A stretch of 64,000 nt of DNA from Dyella japonica A8 (lineage in GTDB: Bacteria; Pseudomonadota; Gammaproteobacteria; Xanthomonadales; Rhodanobacteraceae), in assembly GCF_000725385.1 (NCBI RefSeq), contig NZ_CP008884.1:4402001-4466000 (forward strand). The letters are read 5' to 3'. The notes beneath the pieces were generated by a model, which had not been told where the DNA came from, made no database searches, and saw only the letters and a list, made by a program, of their open reading frames with translations. The position numbers and the translations under genes are program-made. This document shows positions 1 through 9,328 of this stretch, one piece after another; position 1 is the stretch's first letter, and each line of letters starts with the position of its first letter.

Positions 1-63
1 CGACTTGGTCAGGTTGTTCTGCGCATTCAGCGACGAAATGTTGGTGTTGATAACGAGAGACAT
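1..63 (-). CDS. fliC: Flagellin, N-terminal fragment (cut by window start)
   Basis: Only the first 21 codons lie in the window, reading MSLVINTNISSLNAQNNLTK, the conserved start of bacterial flagellins, whose N-terminal helix packs in the filament core and carries the secretion signal. A strong ribosome site (TAGGAGA) sits about 7 bases before the ATG, and a sigma-28-like promoter lies about 100 bases upstream. It follows flgL on the same strand, a usual order in xanthomonads. The rest of the gene is outside the window. Confidence 0.93.
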   Translation of the reverse strand, partial: MSLVINTNISSLNAQNNLTKS

Positions 64-159
64 TGGATTTCTCCTACGTAACCGGTGACCGGTTTGGATT
101 GGCGTTGTTCGTGCCGGCGACCAGGCTCCGTGCGTGGGATGCCATCCGCCTCAGTGAGT

Positions 160-186
160 TTTTCGGCCCGTCAAGGGATTACTTGA
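160..186 (-). promoter_or_regulatory. Sigma-28 (FliA) promoter of flagellin
   Basis: On the minus strand TCAAGTAA is followed by 11 bases and GCCGAAAA. The -10 matches the FliA consensus GCCGATAA in 7 of 8 positions and the spacing is exact; the -35 matches TAAAGTTT in 5 of 8. It would give a leader of about 90 bases ending at the flagellin ATG. Confidence 0.72.
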
Positions 187-264
187 GCCCTTGCTTGCCG
201 GTGGCCGAAAACAACGCCCCTTACCCGTCCCATCACCCCTGCCCTCTCCCGGGCGGCTTTTTTT

Positions 265-370
265 GCTCGTCATTCCGGCGCAGGCCGGAATCCAGTAGCG
301 ACCACGGTCGGTCTTCGCGATAACCGACAGCTTCGGCTACTGGATTCCGGCCTGCGCCGGAATGACGAGC
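265..370. repeat. Paired inverted repeat (dRS3-like ATTCC palindrome doublet) between flagellin and flgL
   Basis: The block at 265-299 (core CATTCCGGCGCAGGCCGGAA) recurs as its reverse complement at 336-370, and each block is itself palindromic. The pair can form a long hairpin just downstream of flgL, where it could stop transcription or protect the mRNA end. The same family recurs at 7184, 21672 and 45503. The rest of the 64-386 gap holds the flagellin promoter and nothing else recognisable. Confidence 0.8.
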
Positions 371-386
371 GCTGGATCACGCACCA

Positions 387-1613
387 TTACTTCAGATAAT
401 TGAACAGGCTCATCGACTTCACCTGCGCAAACATCTGCTGCGATGCCTGCAGCGCCGTCTGCTGCAACGACAGCTTGCTGATCGCGGTGTACGCATCGGC
501 GCCCTGCACATCCGACAGCGCGGACTGATAGGTCACGTTGAGATCCTGATACACACTTTGTTGCTGCTGCACCGTGTTCAACCGCCCGCCGATGGACACC
601 TGCACTGAACTGATCGACGACTGCGCCTGGTCGATGGATTCGATCTGGCGGCTCATCACATTGGTGAGCTGCGTGTCGCTGCCACCGCCTTGCAGCGCGC
701 TGATCATGTTGTTCAACGTGCTGAAGATGTCCTGCTGCCCGCCCGTGCCCACCGACACCGTATCGCCCGCCGCAGGCGTGCCACTCATCGAGATGGTCAT
801 GCCGTTGAAGCTGATCGAGCCGCCGTCGCTATAGGTGCCGCCGACCGGGTTGCCGCTGCTGTCGAGCACCGGGTTACCCTTCGCATCGGCGGCCGTCCAG
901 GTACCGCCGGCACCGAACGTGATGGTGTAGCCGCCACCACTGGCAGCCTTGCCGCTGTTCCACGCGGCAAAGTCGGTGACGCTGTTGCTGCCCACCACCA
1001 GCGTGCCGGTATTGGCACCGCCGGCACTGGCCACGAACGAACCGTTGCCGGTGGGGATATTCATGAACAGGCCCGAGCCCGGATCGCTGGTCGCCACCTG
1101 CAGGCCCGAGCCCACGGCCGAGCGCTGCTGCCCATCGTTGCCGCCATAGGTGACCGCACCATTGGCGCCCACCAGGAACGGTGCCTTGGTGGTGCTGGTA
1201 CCGGCGAACAGCGCGTTGCCGTTGCTGTCGGTGGTATTGGCCAGTTGCACGAGCTGGTCGTGGATCTGGCTGAGCTGGCTGGCGATGCTCTTGCGGTCGC
1301 TGTCGGACAGCGTGCCGTTCACCGCCTGCAGCGCCAGCGTGCGCGCGGTGTCGAGCACGCTGTTCACCGAGCTGAGCGTGCTGGCTTCGGTGTTCAGCCG
1401 CGTGGTCGCCGAGTTGATGGTGTCCGAATACTGCGTGTTCGCCGCAATGACGTGGTTAAGGCTGACCACCTGTCCCGCGCCCGCCGGATCGTCCGAGGCG
1501 ACATTGATGCGGTTGCCCGTGGACACCTCGTTCTGGGTCGCCGCCAGCGCCGTCTGCTGGCTGATCATGGTGTTGAGCGATTGCTGGTACATCCAACTCG
1601 TTGAGAGACGCAT
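387..1613 (-). CDS. flgL: Flagellar hook-filament junction protein FlgL (HAP3)
   Basis: A 408-residue secreted structural protein that joins the hook-junction protein FlgK to the filament. It has the flagellin-like layout: a conserved helical N-terminus (MRLSTSWMYQQSLNTMISQQ, residues 1-20), a Gly/Thr/Ser-rich variable middle (about 135-300) and a conserved C-terminal helix ending SLFNYLK. There is no signal peptide, as expected for export by the flagellar type III apparatus. It starts 6 bases after the flgK stop, so it is the last gene of the flgB-flgL run. Confidence 0.96.
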   Translation of the reverse strand: MRLSTSWMYQQSLNTMISQQTALAATQNEVSTGNRINVASDDPAGAGQVVSLNHVIAANTQYSDTINSATTRLNTEASTLSSVNSVLDTARTLALQAVNGTLSDSDRKSIASQLSQIHDQLVQLANTTDSNGNALFAGTSTTKAPFLVGANGAVTYGGNDGQQRSAVGSGLQVATSDPGSGLFMNIPTGNGSFVASAGGANTGTLVVGSNSVTDFAAWNSGKAASGGGYTITFGAGGTWTAADAKGNPVLDSSGNPVGGTYSDGGSISFNGMTISMSGTPAAGDTVSVGTGGQQDIFSTLNNMISALQGGGSDTQLTNVMSRQIESIDQAQSSISSVQVSIGGRLNTVQQQQSVYQDLNVTYQSALSDVQGADAYTAISKLSLQQTALQASQQMFAQVKSMSLFNYLK

Positions 1614-1619
1614 GGCTCT

Positions 1620-3494
1620 TTACCCGTGCAGCGCGGTGATCAAACTGCTGAAAATCGTCTGCGCGGTGGAGATCACCTGCGCGGAGGCCTGGTAAGCTTG
1701 CTGGTACTTGACCATGCTGGCCGCCTCTTCATCGAGGTTCACGCCCGACACGCTCTGCTGCGCGGACATGGCCTGGTTGTACAGGCTGGTTTGCGTGGTG
1801 AGGTTGCTTGCTGCCTGGCTGCCCACCGTGCCGATGCTGGTGGTGAGCGTGCCGTAGGAGTCGATCACCGACTGCGTGCCGCCATTCAGGATCTTGGTAT
1901 CGGCCAGCCCCGCCAGCGCCAGTGCGTTGCTGGTGTCGTTGAGGCCATTGCTGTTCGCGCCGATGGTGAACTTGTCGTTCGCGGCCGGTGTGCCCGAAGG
2001 CGTCACGCTCCAGCCATTGGCGCTGATGGTCTGCCCCGCCGCATAACTGCCGCTGGCCAGTACGGTGCCCGCGTTATTCGTCACCTGGTAACTGTTGGCC
2101 GACGGGAAGCTGACGGTAGCGCCGCTGAGCAAGGCTGCGTTGGTGGGGTCGGTCACCGTCACGGCGCTGATGCTGCCGGTACCGGTATTGCTGGTGGCCG
2201 CGGTGGCGCTCAGTGCCGCGGCAGCAGCGATGCCGTTGGGATCGGTCATCACCAGCGTGAGGCCGCTGGCGGCCTGGCGCGTGGGCTGGATCTGAAAGCT
2301 GTCGCCCGCCTGCGCCGTGCCCGAAAGCGACAACGTCATGCCATCGGCGGAATAGGTGCCATCCGGGTTGGCCGTCATCGGCACGTTCTGCCCGGAAGTG
2401 GTCGCCAGGTTCCACTTGCTGCCGTCGTAACTCAGCGTGTAGTCGGAGCCGGTGAGCTGGGACACATTGCTGATGCTGGCCGAGACGCTCGCACTGCCCT
2501 TGTTGAGGTTGCTGGTCAGCACCGTCGGCGCGGGCACGCTGAACATCGGGCCGCCCTGTTTGCCGTTGAGGTCCAGGCCCTTGGCCTGCTGGGTGTTGAC
2601 GCTGGTGGACAGCGCCACGGCGGCCTGGCCGAGCTGGTTCTGCACGCTGTCCAGCACGTTGCTGCGGTAGTCGAGCAACGCGCCCAGCGTGCCGCCGCTC
2701 AGCTTGCCGCTGACCACGGTGCCGGTGCTGTCGACCACCTCGGTGCGCGAGGCATCGTACTGGTTGGGGGCGGTCTGCAGGGCGAACGACTTGTCGCCGC
2801 TCACCAGCGCCTGTCCGCTGGAGCCGTACACGCTGATGGTGTTGTCGCTCTGCACAAAGGCGGAAACGCCCATGTAGCCCGACAGCGTCTGCACCAGGTT
2901 GTCGCGCTGGTCCAGCAGGTCGTTGGGTACGCTGTTGCCGGCCGCATGGATCTTACTGTTGATGCTCGCCAGGTTGCTCGCCACGGTGTTGATGCTGTTC
3001 ACCGTGGTGCTGATCTGCGCGTTCACCTGGCTCAGCTGCGCGGTGAACTGCTGACTCAGCGTATTGAACACCGTGACCATCTGGCCCGCGCTGCCCAATA
3101 GCGACTGGCGGCTGGACGCCACGCCGGGCGTGTTCGCCACCGTGCTGAAACCGCCGTAGAAGCTGTCCAGCGCGCCCTGCAGGTTGCCGCTGGCACTGAG
3201 CGCGCTGTTCAGCGTGGTCGCCAGGTTGTTGGTCGAGGTGGCTCGCTGCATCCCCGAGTTGGCGGTCCACAGCGCCGAGGTCAGGAAGTCGCTGTAGGCA
3301 CGCTGCACCGACTGCACGTCGACGCCGCTGCCGATGGTGAGCCCGCCGCCGCTCTGCGAGATCGCCTCGGTCTGCACCACCGTCTGCCGGCTATAGCCCG
3401 TCGTGTTGACGTTGCTGATGTTGTTGCCGACGGTGGTCAGCGCCACCTGTGCGGCATTGAGCCCTGAGGCGCCGATGCTGAGGAGATTAGACAT
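1620..3494 (-). CDS. flgK: Flagellar hook-associated protein FlgK (HAP1)
   Basis: A 624-residue protein that forms the first junction ring between hook and filament. The N-terminus (MSNLLSIGASGLNAAQVALT, then NNISNVNTTGYSRQ) is the classic FlgK/rod-hook signature, and the C-terminus has the coiled SGVNLDEEAASMVKYQQAYQ motif. The middle (about 330-540) is Gly/Ser/Thr-rich with two similar NG(W/M)SxTxSGTxxAxD segments, typical of the exposed domains. Its chaperone FlgN is encoded at 15.8 kb. It lies 18 bases after flgJ. Confidence 0.97.
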   Translation of the reverse strand: MSNLLSIGASGLNAAQVALTTVGNNISNVNTTGYSRQTVVQTEAISQSGGGLTIGSGVDVQSVQRAYSDFLTSALWTANSGMQRATSTNNLATTLNSALSASGNLQGALDSFYGGFSTVANTPGVASSRQSLLGSAGQMVTVFNTLSQQFTAQLSQVNAQISTTVNSINTVASNLASINSKIHAAGNSVPNDLLDQRDNLVQTLSGYMGVSAFVQSDNTISVYGSSGQALVSGDKSFALQTAPNQYDASRTEVVDSTGTVVSGKLSGGTLGALLDYRSNVLDSVQNQLGQAAVALSTSVNTQQAKGLDLNGKQGGPMFSVPAPTVLTSNLNKGSASVSASISNVSQLTGSDYTLSYDGSKWNLATTSGQNVPMTANPDGTYSADGMTLSLSGTAQAGDSFQIQPTRQAASGLTLVMTDPNGIAAAAALSATAATSNTGTGSISAVTVTDPTNAALLSGATVSFPSANSYQVTNNAGTVLASGSYAAGQTISANGWSVTPSGTPAANDKFTIGANSNGLNDTSNALALAGLADTKILNGGTQSVIDSYGTLTTSIGTVGSQAASNLTTQTSLYNQAMSAQQSVSGVNLDEEAASMVKYQQAYQASAQVISTAQTIFSSLITALHG

Positions 3495-3512
3495 GGGTCA
3501 TTCCGGGACGTT

Positions 3513-4481
3513 TCACTCGGAGGGATTCGGCTGGCTGCCCACATTCTTGAGGGCGCCCTCCCTGATAGCGTCGAGTGCGTCACGCATCTGGGGGCTGTTG
3601 GCGATCGCGATGATCTTCTGGGCATAGGCCGGGTCGGTGGCATAGCCGCCGCTGACCAGGCCCTTGGCGAAGCCGACCACGTCCTCGCCATGGTTCAGTG
3701 CCCTGGCGTAACGCGGGTTGTCGGAAATGAGCTGGGCGTAGTCGTTGAACGACTGGCCCGGGTTGTCATAAGAGCGGAACTGCGCGTGCTTCTGCACCGG
3801 CACGCCACCTTCGAATTCCAGGGTCTTCACGCTCACCTTGTCGCCGTCCCAGCTGCTGCCGGCCTTCATGCCGAACAGGTTGTTGCTGGTGTTGCCATTG
3901 GAATGCGTGGGCAGGTGCTTGCCCCACTGCGTTTCCAGCGCCGCCTGCGCCAGTACGGCGCGCACGGACACGCCCAGCTTCTGGGCGGCCTGCTGGGCGT
4001 AGGGGGCCAGCTGCCTGACGAATTCCTCGGCATCCTTGGGCAGGAGCTTGAGCACCTTCTCGCCCGTGGATGTCACCGCGCTGGCCACCGAATGGAGCCG
4101 CTGCTGCCAGCCATCGCCGCTGGCGGCGTTGGCACTGGCGCCGGTGGCGCCGTCCGACGAGCCGCCCAGCGCACCACCGAGTTGCTTCACCAGCATCTGC
4201 GCGATGCCGATGCCATGGCCGCCCTGCGACAACTGCACGGACAGCTGCTGGTCGAACATGTCGCGCCACTGGTTGCCGGCGTCGCTGTCCATCAGGCCGT
4301 CGCCGCTGCTGGCATCGCGCATCGACTTCAGCATCATCTGCGTGAAGATCGACTCGAACTGCTTGGCCACCGCCGGCAACGCCGCCTTGGCATCGCTCTG
4401 CGCGGTTTGGCGCAGTGCCGAAAACCCGGACAGGTCGGTCCAGGTGTTCAGGCTTTTGGCGGCGTCCCCCGGGATAGCCAT
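3513..4481 (-). CDS. flgJ: Bifunctional flagellar rod cap / peptidoglycan hydrolase FlgJ
   Basis: A 322-residue protein that caps the growing rod and drills through peptidoglycan. Residues about 30-105 are the rod-binding domain (KQFESIFTQMMLKSMRDAS). After a Gly/Ser/Ala linker (about 105-125), residues about 165-310 form a GH73 glucosaminidase domain with QAALETQWGK, in which Glu183 is the expected catalytic acid, and NNLFGMK. The full two-domain form is the usual gammaproteobacterial type. Its ATG overlaps the flgI stop by one base (TGATG), implying translational coupling. Confidence 0.96.
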   Translation of the reverse strand: MAIPGDAAKSLNTWTDLSGFSALRQTAQSDAKAALPAVAKQFESIFTQMMLKSMRDASSGDGLMDSDAGNQWRDMFDQQLSVQLSQGGHGIGIAQMLVKQLGGALGGSSDGATGASANAASGDGWQQRLHSVASAVTSTGEKVLKLLPKDAEEFVRQLAPYAQQAAQKLGVSVRAVLAQAALETQWGKHLPTHSNGNTSNNLFGMKAGSSWDGDKVSVKTLEFEGGVPVQKHAQFRSYDNPGQSFNDYAQLISDNPRYARALNHGEDVVGFAKGLVSGGYATDPAYAQKIIAIANSPQMRDALDAIREGALKNVGSQPNPSE

Positions 4482-5650
4482 CAGATCACCACCAGCTCCG
4501 CATGGAGCGCGCCGGCCTGCTTGAGCGCCTGCAGGATGGAAATGAGGTCGGTCGGCGAGGCGCCCACCTGGTTCACCGCGCGCACGATGGTGTCGAGGTT
4601 GGTGCCCGGGCCGAACTTGAACATATGGGCGCCGTCTTCGCTGACCTGCACGTCACTCTGCGGCACCACCACCGTCTGGCCACCCTTGCTGAAGGGCCCG
4701 GGCTGGGATACCTGCGGGTTCTCGGAAATGGTCACCTGGATGGAACCGTGCGCCACGGCGGCCGGCGTCACGCGCACGTCCGCGCCGATCACCACGGTGC
4801 CGGTACGGGAGTTGACCACCACGCGCGCTGGCGCGTCGCCCGGCGTCACGTCGATATTCTGGATAGCGCCCATCCACGCCACCCGCTGGCTGGGATCCTG
4901 CGGGCCGCGCACGCTCACCGAGCCGCCGTCCATCGCATTGGCCGTGCCCGCGCCATAGGTGCGATTCACCGCCTCGGCGATGCGCGTGGCCGTGGTGAAG
5001 TCCGCCGTGTTGAGGTTGAGCACCAGGTCGCCGCCGTTGGAAAACGACGAGACCACCGCGCGTTCGACTGACGCACCGTTGGGAATGCGGCCGCTCGCGG
5101 AAATGTTCACCTGCACGCTGGAGCCGCTCTTGCCCGACGCGGTGATGCCGCCCACCACCACGCTGCCCTGCGCCATGGCATAGACGTTGCCGTCCGCACC
5201 GCGCAGCGGGGTCATCAGCAGCTCGCCGCCACGGATGCTCTTGGCGTTGCCGATGGAGGCCACGGTGACGTCGATGACCTGGCCGGGCTTGGCGAACGGC
5301 GGCAACTGCGCGGTCACCGTGACCGCCGCCGCGTTCTTCAGCTGTGGCCGCACATTGGCCGGTACCGTGATGCCGAACTGCACCAGCATGTTTTCCAGAC
5401 TTTGCGTGGTGAACGGTGCCTGCGTGGTCTGGTCACCGCTACCGTCCAGGCCCACCACCAGGCCGTAACCGATCAGCTGGTTGCTGCGCACGCCACCGAC
5501 CTGCACCAGGTCGCGGATCTTGTCCGCGTGCGCGGGCTGGTTCACCGAGAAACACGCGCACAGCACGATGGCCGCGGCGCTCAGGGCATGGGCCACGCGC
5601 TCGCGCGTGCGGACCAGCGCGGCATGGGTGACATGGCGACGGATGTTCAT
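4481..5650 (-). CDS. flgI: Flagellar P-ring protein FlgI
   Basis: A 389-residue periplasmic protein that builds the P-ring bushing around the rod. A Sec signal peptide (hydrophobic [13 protein letters not shown], cleavage near PAHA-DK) precedes the strongly conserved [20 protein letters not shown] and [10 protein letters not shown]. The frame stays open far upstream inside flgH, but the ATG at 5650 directly precedes the signal peptide and overlaps the flgH stop by one base, so it is the start chosen. It is coupled to flgH and flgJ. Confidence 0.97.
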   Translation of the reverse strand: MNIRRHVTHAALVRTRERVAHALSAAAIVLCACFSVNQPAHADKIRDLVQVGGVRSNQLIGYGLVVGLDGSGDQTTQAPFTTQSLENMLVQFGITVPANVRPQLKNAAAVTVTAQLPPFAKPGQVIDVTVASIGNAKSIRGGELLMTPLRGADGNVYAMAQGSVVVGGITASGKSGSSVQVNISASGRIPNGASVERAVVSSFSNGGDLVLNLNTADFTTATRIAEAVNRTYGAGTANAMDGGSVSVRGPQDPSQRVAWMGAIQNIDVTPGDAPARVVVNSRTGTVVIGADVRVTPAAVAHGSIQVTISENPQVSQPGPFSKGGQTVVVPQSDVQVSEDGAHMFKFGPGTNLDTIVRAVNQVGASPTDLISILQALKQAGALHAELVVI

Positions 5651-6345
5651 CAGTACGGCATCCACTTCGAGCTGAAGAAGCGCGACAGCCAGCCCTGCGT
5701 ATTCGCATCGGCCAGTGCACCCTTGCCGGTGTAACCGATCTGCGCGTCGGCCACGCGCGTGGACGGCACGCTGTTGTCCTGCAGGATGTCCTGCGGACGC
5801 ACGATGCCGGCGATACGGATCTGTTCCTGCCCCTGGTTGATGGTGACCATCTTCTCGCCACGCACCATCAGGTTGCCGTTGGAAAGACGCTGCGCCACCG
5901 TCACCGTGATCGATCCGGAGAGCTGGTTGCTTTGGCTGCTGTCGCCGCTGCCGTCGAACGCGCGGTTGGCATTGAGGCTGCTGTCCGCCGTCTTGCCGCC
6001 GACCTTGAGCGCATGACCAAGAATGGTCGGCGAGGAGATGGTGCTTGCGTCCTTCTTGCTCGTGTTGGTGGTGGCCTTCTTGGACGCCTGCGTGCTTTCC
6101 ACCAGCGTGATGGTGAGGATGTCGCCCACACGGTGCGCACGCGCGTCGTTGAACAGCTCCATGCCCTGGTCGGCGTGGTAGATCGAGCCGTCGGTCGGCG
6201 GCGCAGCGCTCTGCTCCGCCGGCATGGTGGCCGCCCACTGGTGATCGTCGTGCGTCGGCTGCATGCCGCAGCCCGACAGCATGGCCAGAGCCAGCACGAC
6301 GCCGATGCGAGGAAGGGAACGGAAGGACGACATGGCGGTTCTCAC
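5650..6345 (-). CDS. flgH: Flagellar L-ring lipoprotein FlgH
   Basis: A 231-residue outer-membrane lipoprotein that forms the L-ring. A signal peptide ends in the lipobox LSGC with the acylated Cys at residue 26. Conserved FlgH segments include [31 protein letters not shown] and [19 protein letters not shown]. The start used is GTG at 6345, which overlaps the flgG stop as GTGA; an in-frame ATG four codons on (6333) would still keep the whole signal peptide. Confidence 0.95.
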   Translation of the reverse strand: MRTAMSSFRSLPRIGVVLALAMLSGCGMQPTHDDHQWAATMPAEQSAAPPTDGSIYHADQGMELFNDARAHRVGDILTITLVESTQASKKATTNTSKKDASTISSPTILGHALKVGGKTADSSLNANRAFDGSGDSSQSNQLSGSITVTVAQRLSNGNLMVRGEKMVTINQGQEQIRIAGIVRPQDILQDNSVPSTRVADAQIGYTGKGALADANTQGWLSRFFSSKWMPY

Positions 6346-7127
6346 ATCTTGTCGGTCAAGTCTTGCAGCATCTGGTCGGTGCTGCTGATCGCCTTGGAAT
6401 TCATCTCGTAGGTGCGCTGCGTCTCGATCATGTTGACCATCTCGGCCACCACGTTGACGTTGGAGGATTCGAGCGAACCCTGCAGCAGCGACCCCATGCC
6501 GTTGAGTGCGGGCTGGCCGGTTTGCGGCGCACCGCTGGAGGCGGTTTCCTGATAAAGGTTCTGGCCCATCGGCTGGAGGCCGGCGGGGTTGATGAAGTCC
6601 GCCAGTTGCAGCGTGCCCAGCGTCTGCGGCGTAGCCGACGAATTGGTCGTCGCCGACACGGTGCCGTCGGTACCGATGGTCAGGCTCTGCACGTTCGGCG
6701 GCACGGTGATGGCCGGCTCCAGCGGGTAGCCGTCCGAGGTCACCAGCTGGCCGTTGGGATCGGTATGCAGGGAGCCGTCGCGCGTATAGGCCACGGTGCC
6801 GTCGGGCATGCTCACCTGCAGGAAGCCACGCCCCTGGATGGCCACGTCCAGCGAGTTGCCGGTCTGCGTGACGCTGCCTTCGGTGAACAGCTTCTCGTTG
6901 GCCACCACGCGCACACCGGTGCCCAGCATCAGGCCCGAGGGCGACACGGTCTGCTCGGTGGTCTGCCCACCCGGCTGCCCCTTGTTCTGGTACATCAGGT
7001 CCTGGAACGAGGCGCGCGAGCTCTTGAACGCCGTGGTGTTGGCGTTGGCCAGGTTGTTGGAGATCACGTCCATGCGCGTCTGCTGCGCGTCAAGGCCGGT
7101 CTTGGCGATCCAGAGGGAAGAGAACAT
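6342..7127 (-). CDS. flgG: Flagellar distal rod protein FlgG
   Basis: A 261-residue axial protein of the distal rod. It begins [20 protein letters not shown] followed by [19 protein letters not shown], the rod/hook consensus, and ends with the C-terminal motif [21 protein letters not shown] good ribosome site (CAGGAG) lies 8 bases before the ATG. It overlaps flgH and is separated from flgF by a 183-base gap holding a palindromic repeat pair. Confidence 0.97.
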   Translation of the reverse strand: MFSSLWIAKTGLDAQQTRMDVISNNLANANTTAFKSSRASFQDLMYQNKGQPGGQTTEQTVSPSGLMLGTGVRVVANEKLFTEGSVTQTGNSLDVAIQGRGFLQVSMPDGTVAYTRDGSLHTDPNGQLVTSDGYPLEPAITVPPNVQSLTIGTDGTVSATTNSSATPQTLGTLQLADFINPAGLQPMGQNLYQETASSGAPQTGQPALNGMGSLLQGSLESSNVNVVAEMVNMIETQRTYEMNSKAISSTDQMLQDLTDKM

Positions 7128-7183
7128 CGGTTACTCCTGAAAAAGGCTGAGAGCCGCTAACAACATCCCGTCACACTTCAAGC

Positions 7184-7270
7184 TCGTCATTCCCGCGAAG
7201 GCGGGAATCCAGTGTCTTCAAGCTCGTTGAGGTCTAAGGCACTGGATTCCCGCCTTCGCGGGAATGACGA
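7184..7270. repeat. dRS3-like inverted repeat pair inside the flg operon
   Basis: A palindrome with core CATTCCCGCGAAGGCGGGAA (7184-7214) and its reverse complement (7240-7270) sit in the flgF-flgG gap. The transcript could fold into one long hairpin about 55 bases upstream of the flgG start, so this is the one place in the operon where read-through or mRNA processing might be tuned. Confidence 0.8.
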
Positions 7271-7310
7271 TCAAAACCTTCGGGGTTCCTGGTCGTTTCA
7301 TCAGCCGCAC

Positions 7311-8051
7311 TTAATTGGCCTGCATCAGCTTGAGGCTGGCATCGGCGTTGTCCTCAGAGGTCTTGATGGACTTCACCTGCATGTCGTACTGGCGCGAGAG
7401 CGCGATCATCTTCACCAGCTCCGCCGATGGATTGACGTTGCTGCCTTCCAGTTCACCCGAGGCGATGGTGACGTTGTCGTCGATCGCCGCCGTGCTGCCG
7501 TCGTTCATGTGCATCAGGCCATCGGAACCCTGCGACATCTGCGTGATGTCGGGCTTGACCAGCTTGATGCGATCGATCTGCGAAATGGAGTTGGCGCCCT
7601 GCCCCTGCGGCACCGTGGAGATGGTGCCGTCAGAGCCGACGCTGATGTCCGTGGCCGGCGGAATGGTGATGGGGCCGGAACCACCCATCACCGGGTTGCC
7701 CTTCGCATCGGTCAACGCACCATCGGCGGTGAGCTGAAGATCGCCGGCGCGCGTATAGGCTTCCGAGCCGTCCGGCGCCTGCACGGCGATGAAACCATCG
7801 CCGCGCACGGAGATATCCAGCGCGCGCCCGGTGTTGACCGGCGAACCCTGCGCGCTGCTCTGGCCGATGCCGTGCGTCACCGCATTGATGCGCGCCGGCT
7901 GGCCTTCGCCCAGCACCGGCACGCTCTGGAAGGCGGAGAGCTCGCTCTTGAAGCCGACCGTGGACGTGTTGGCCAGGTTGTGGCTCACCGCTTCCTGGGC
8001 ACGCATGATCTGCGTGGCCCCGGTCATCGCGACGTAGACGGAACGATCCAT
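7311..8051 (-). CDS. flgF: Flagellar proximal rod protein FlgF
   Basis: A 246-residue rod protein. It starts MDRSVYVAMTGATQIMRAQE with SHNLANTSTVGFKSELSAF, and has the FlgF-type GDGFIAVQAPDGSEAYTRAG motif and the C-terminal NPSAELVKMIALSRQYDMQV. It lies between flgE (25-base gap) and flgG. Length and motifs match the family and separate it from the longer FlgG. Confidence 0.95.
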   Translation of the reverse strand: MDRSVYVAMTGATQIMRAQEAVSHNLANTSTVGFKSELSAFQSVPVLGEGQPARINAVTHGIGQSSAQGSPVNTGRALDISVRGDGFIAVQAPDGSEAYTRAGDLQLTADGALTDAKGNPVMGGSGPITIPPATDISVGSDGTISTVPQGQGANSISQIDRIKLVKPDITQMSQGSDGLMHMNDGSTAAIDDNVTIASGELEGSNVNPSAELVKMIALSRQYDMQVKSIKTSEDNADASLKLMQAN

Positions 8052-8076
8052 GGCTGCCCTTCGCTATCGCGGGTGA

Positions 8077-9294
8077 TTAACGGGAAACAGCGTTGAACAG
8101 CGCCGAAGCCAGCGTGTTGTCGGTCGACAGCACCTGGGCATTGGCCTGGTAGTCGCGCTGCGCCTGGATCATGTTCACCAGCTGCGCGGTGGTGTCGGCG
8201 GTGTTGGAGCTTTCCAGCGCACCCGACTGGATGGTGCCGAACTGCCCCACGCTCGCCGTGCCCATCACCGCCGGGCCGGAATCCGTGCTGGCTGCCCAGG
8301 TGGTGTTGCCCAGCTGGCGCAGGCCCTGCACGTTGGCGAAGTTGGCAATCGCCACCTGGCCGATCTGCGTGCTCTGGTTGTTGGAGTAATAGGCGGTGAT
8401 CACGCCCTTGCTGTCGATGTCGATGCTCGACAGCGTGCCGGCCTCGAAGCCGTTCTGCTGGATAGTGCCGGCGGAATAGTCCGTGCCGTACTGCGTGGTG
8501 TTGGCCACGTTGAGCGACAGCGTCATCGGCGAGGAACCGTTGGCCAGGTTCACGCTGTTGAAGGCCAGCTTGCCGTTGCTCGGCGTGGCCAGCTTGCCGG
8601 TAGCGTCAAAGGTCAGCGGTTGCGTACCCGCGCTCTGGCCGTCCACGTAGAGGTTGGCGTTCCAGGTGTTGGTGCCGGTCTTCACGTAGTAGATCGTCGC
8701 CTGGTGCGAACCGCCCTGCGAGTCGTACACGGTCACCGGCGCGGCGGCGTTGTAGCTGGTGGAATCGGTGGTACTGAAGGCATTGGCCGGCACGCTGGCG
8801 CTCGCCGGCAGGTTCGACGTCATGGTGATGGTCGAGGTGGCCGTGGCGTTGCTCTGCGCGGTGACCCAGTTGAAATCGGTCAGCGTGCTGCTGTCGAAAC
8901 CACCGGCACCATTGGCCGGGTACATCTGCAGATGCGCGCCATCGGGCGTGGTGATGTAGCCGTTCGGGTTCTTCTGGAAATCACCGGCGCGCGTGTACTG
9001 CACGCCGCTGCCGTTGTTCACCACGAAGAAGCCGTTGCCGCTGATGGCCAGGTCAAGGCTGTTGTTGGTGGTCTGGATGTCGCCCTGGTTGAACTGCTGG
9101 GCCACTTCCTGCAGGCGCACGCCGCTGCCCACCGCGGTGGAGTTGATGTTCAGGCCGGTCACCGCGTAGATGTCCGCGAACTCCGCGCGCGAACCCTTGA
9201 AGCCGGTGGTGTTGGCGTTGGCGATGTTGTTGGAGATGACGTTGAGATCGGACTGGGCCGCGTTGATGCCGCTGAGCGCCGTATTGAGTGCCAT
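8077..9294 (-). CDS. flgE: Flagellar hook protein FlgE
   Basis: A 405-residue protein, the main subunit of the hook. It has the N-terminal axial motif (ALSGINAAQSDLNVISNNIA, NTTGFKGSRAEF), a Gly/Ser/Thr-rich middle carrying the exposed hook domains (about 140-330) and the C-terminal TTAQLVNMIQAQRDYQANAQ. The ribosome site AGAGGAA precedes the ATG. It directly follows flgD, whose product caps the growing hook. Confidence 0.97.
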   Translation of the reverse strand: MALNTALSGINAAQSDLNVISNNIANANTTGFKGSRAEFADIYAVTGLNINSTAVGSGVRLQEVAQQFNQGDIQTTNNSLDLAISGNGFFVVNNGSGVQYTRAGDFQKNPNGYITTPDGAHLQMYPANGAGGFDSSTLTDFNWVTAQSNATATSTITMTSNLPASASVPANAFSTTDSTSYNAAAPVTVYDSQGGSHQATIYYVKTGTNTWNANLYVDGQSAGTQPLTFDATGKLATPSNGKLAFNSVNLANGSSPMTLSLNVANTTQYGTDYSAGTIQQNGFEAGTLSSIDIDSKGVITAYYSNNQSTQIGQVAIANFANVQGLRQLGNTTWAASTDSGPAVMGTASVGQFGTIQSGALESSNTADTTAQLVNMIQAQRDYQANAQVLSTDNTLASALFNAVSR

Positions 9295-9328
9295 GTTCTA
9301 TTCCTCTTTGGAGTGGACGCGCGAAGCG

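Noticed and set aside
250..267. GGGCGGC followed by seven T residues as a terminator on the plus strand
   Set aside because: No plus-strand gene ends here and the stem is short.
5651..6238. Long N-terminal extension of flgI into flgH
   Set aside because: FlgI starts at the ATG before its signal peptide; the extension is out-of-frame flgH sequence.
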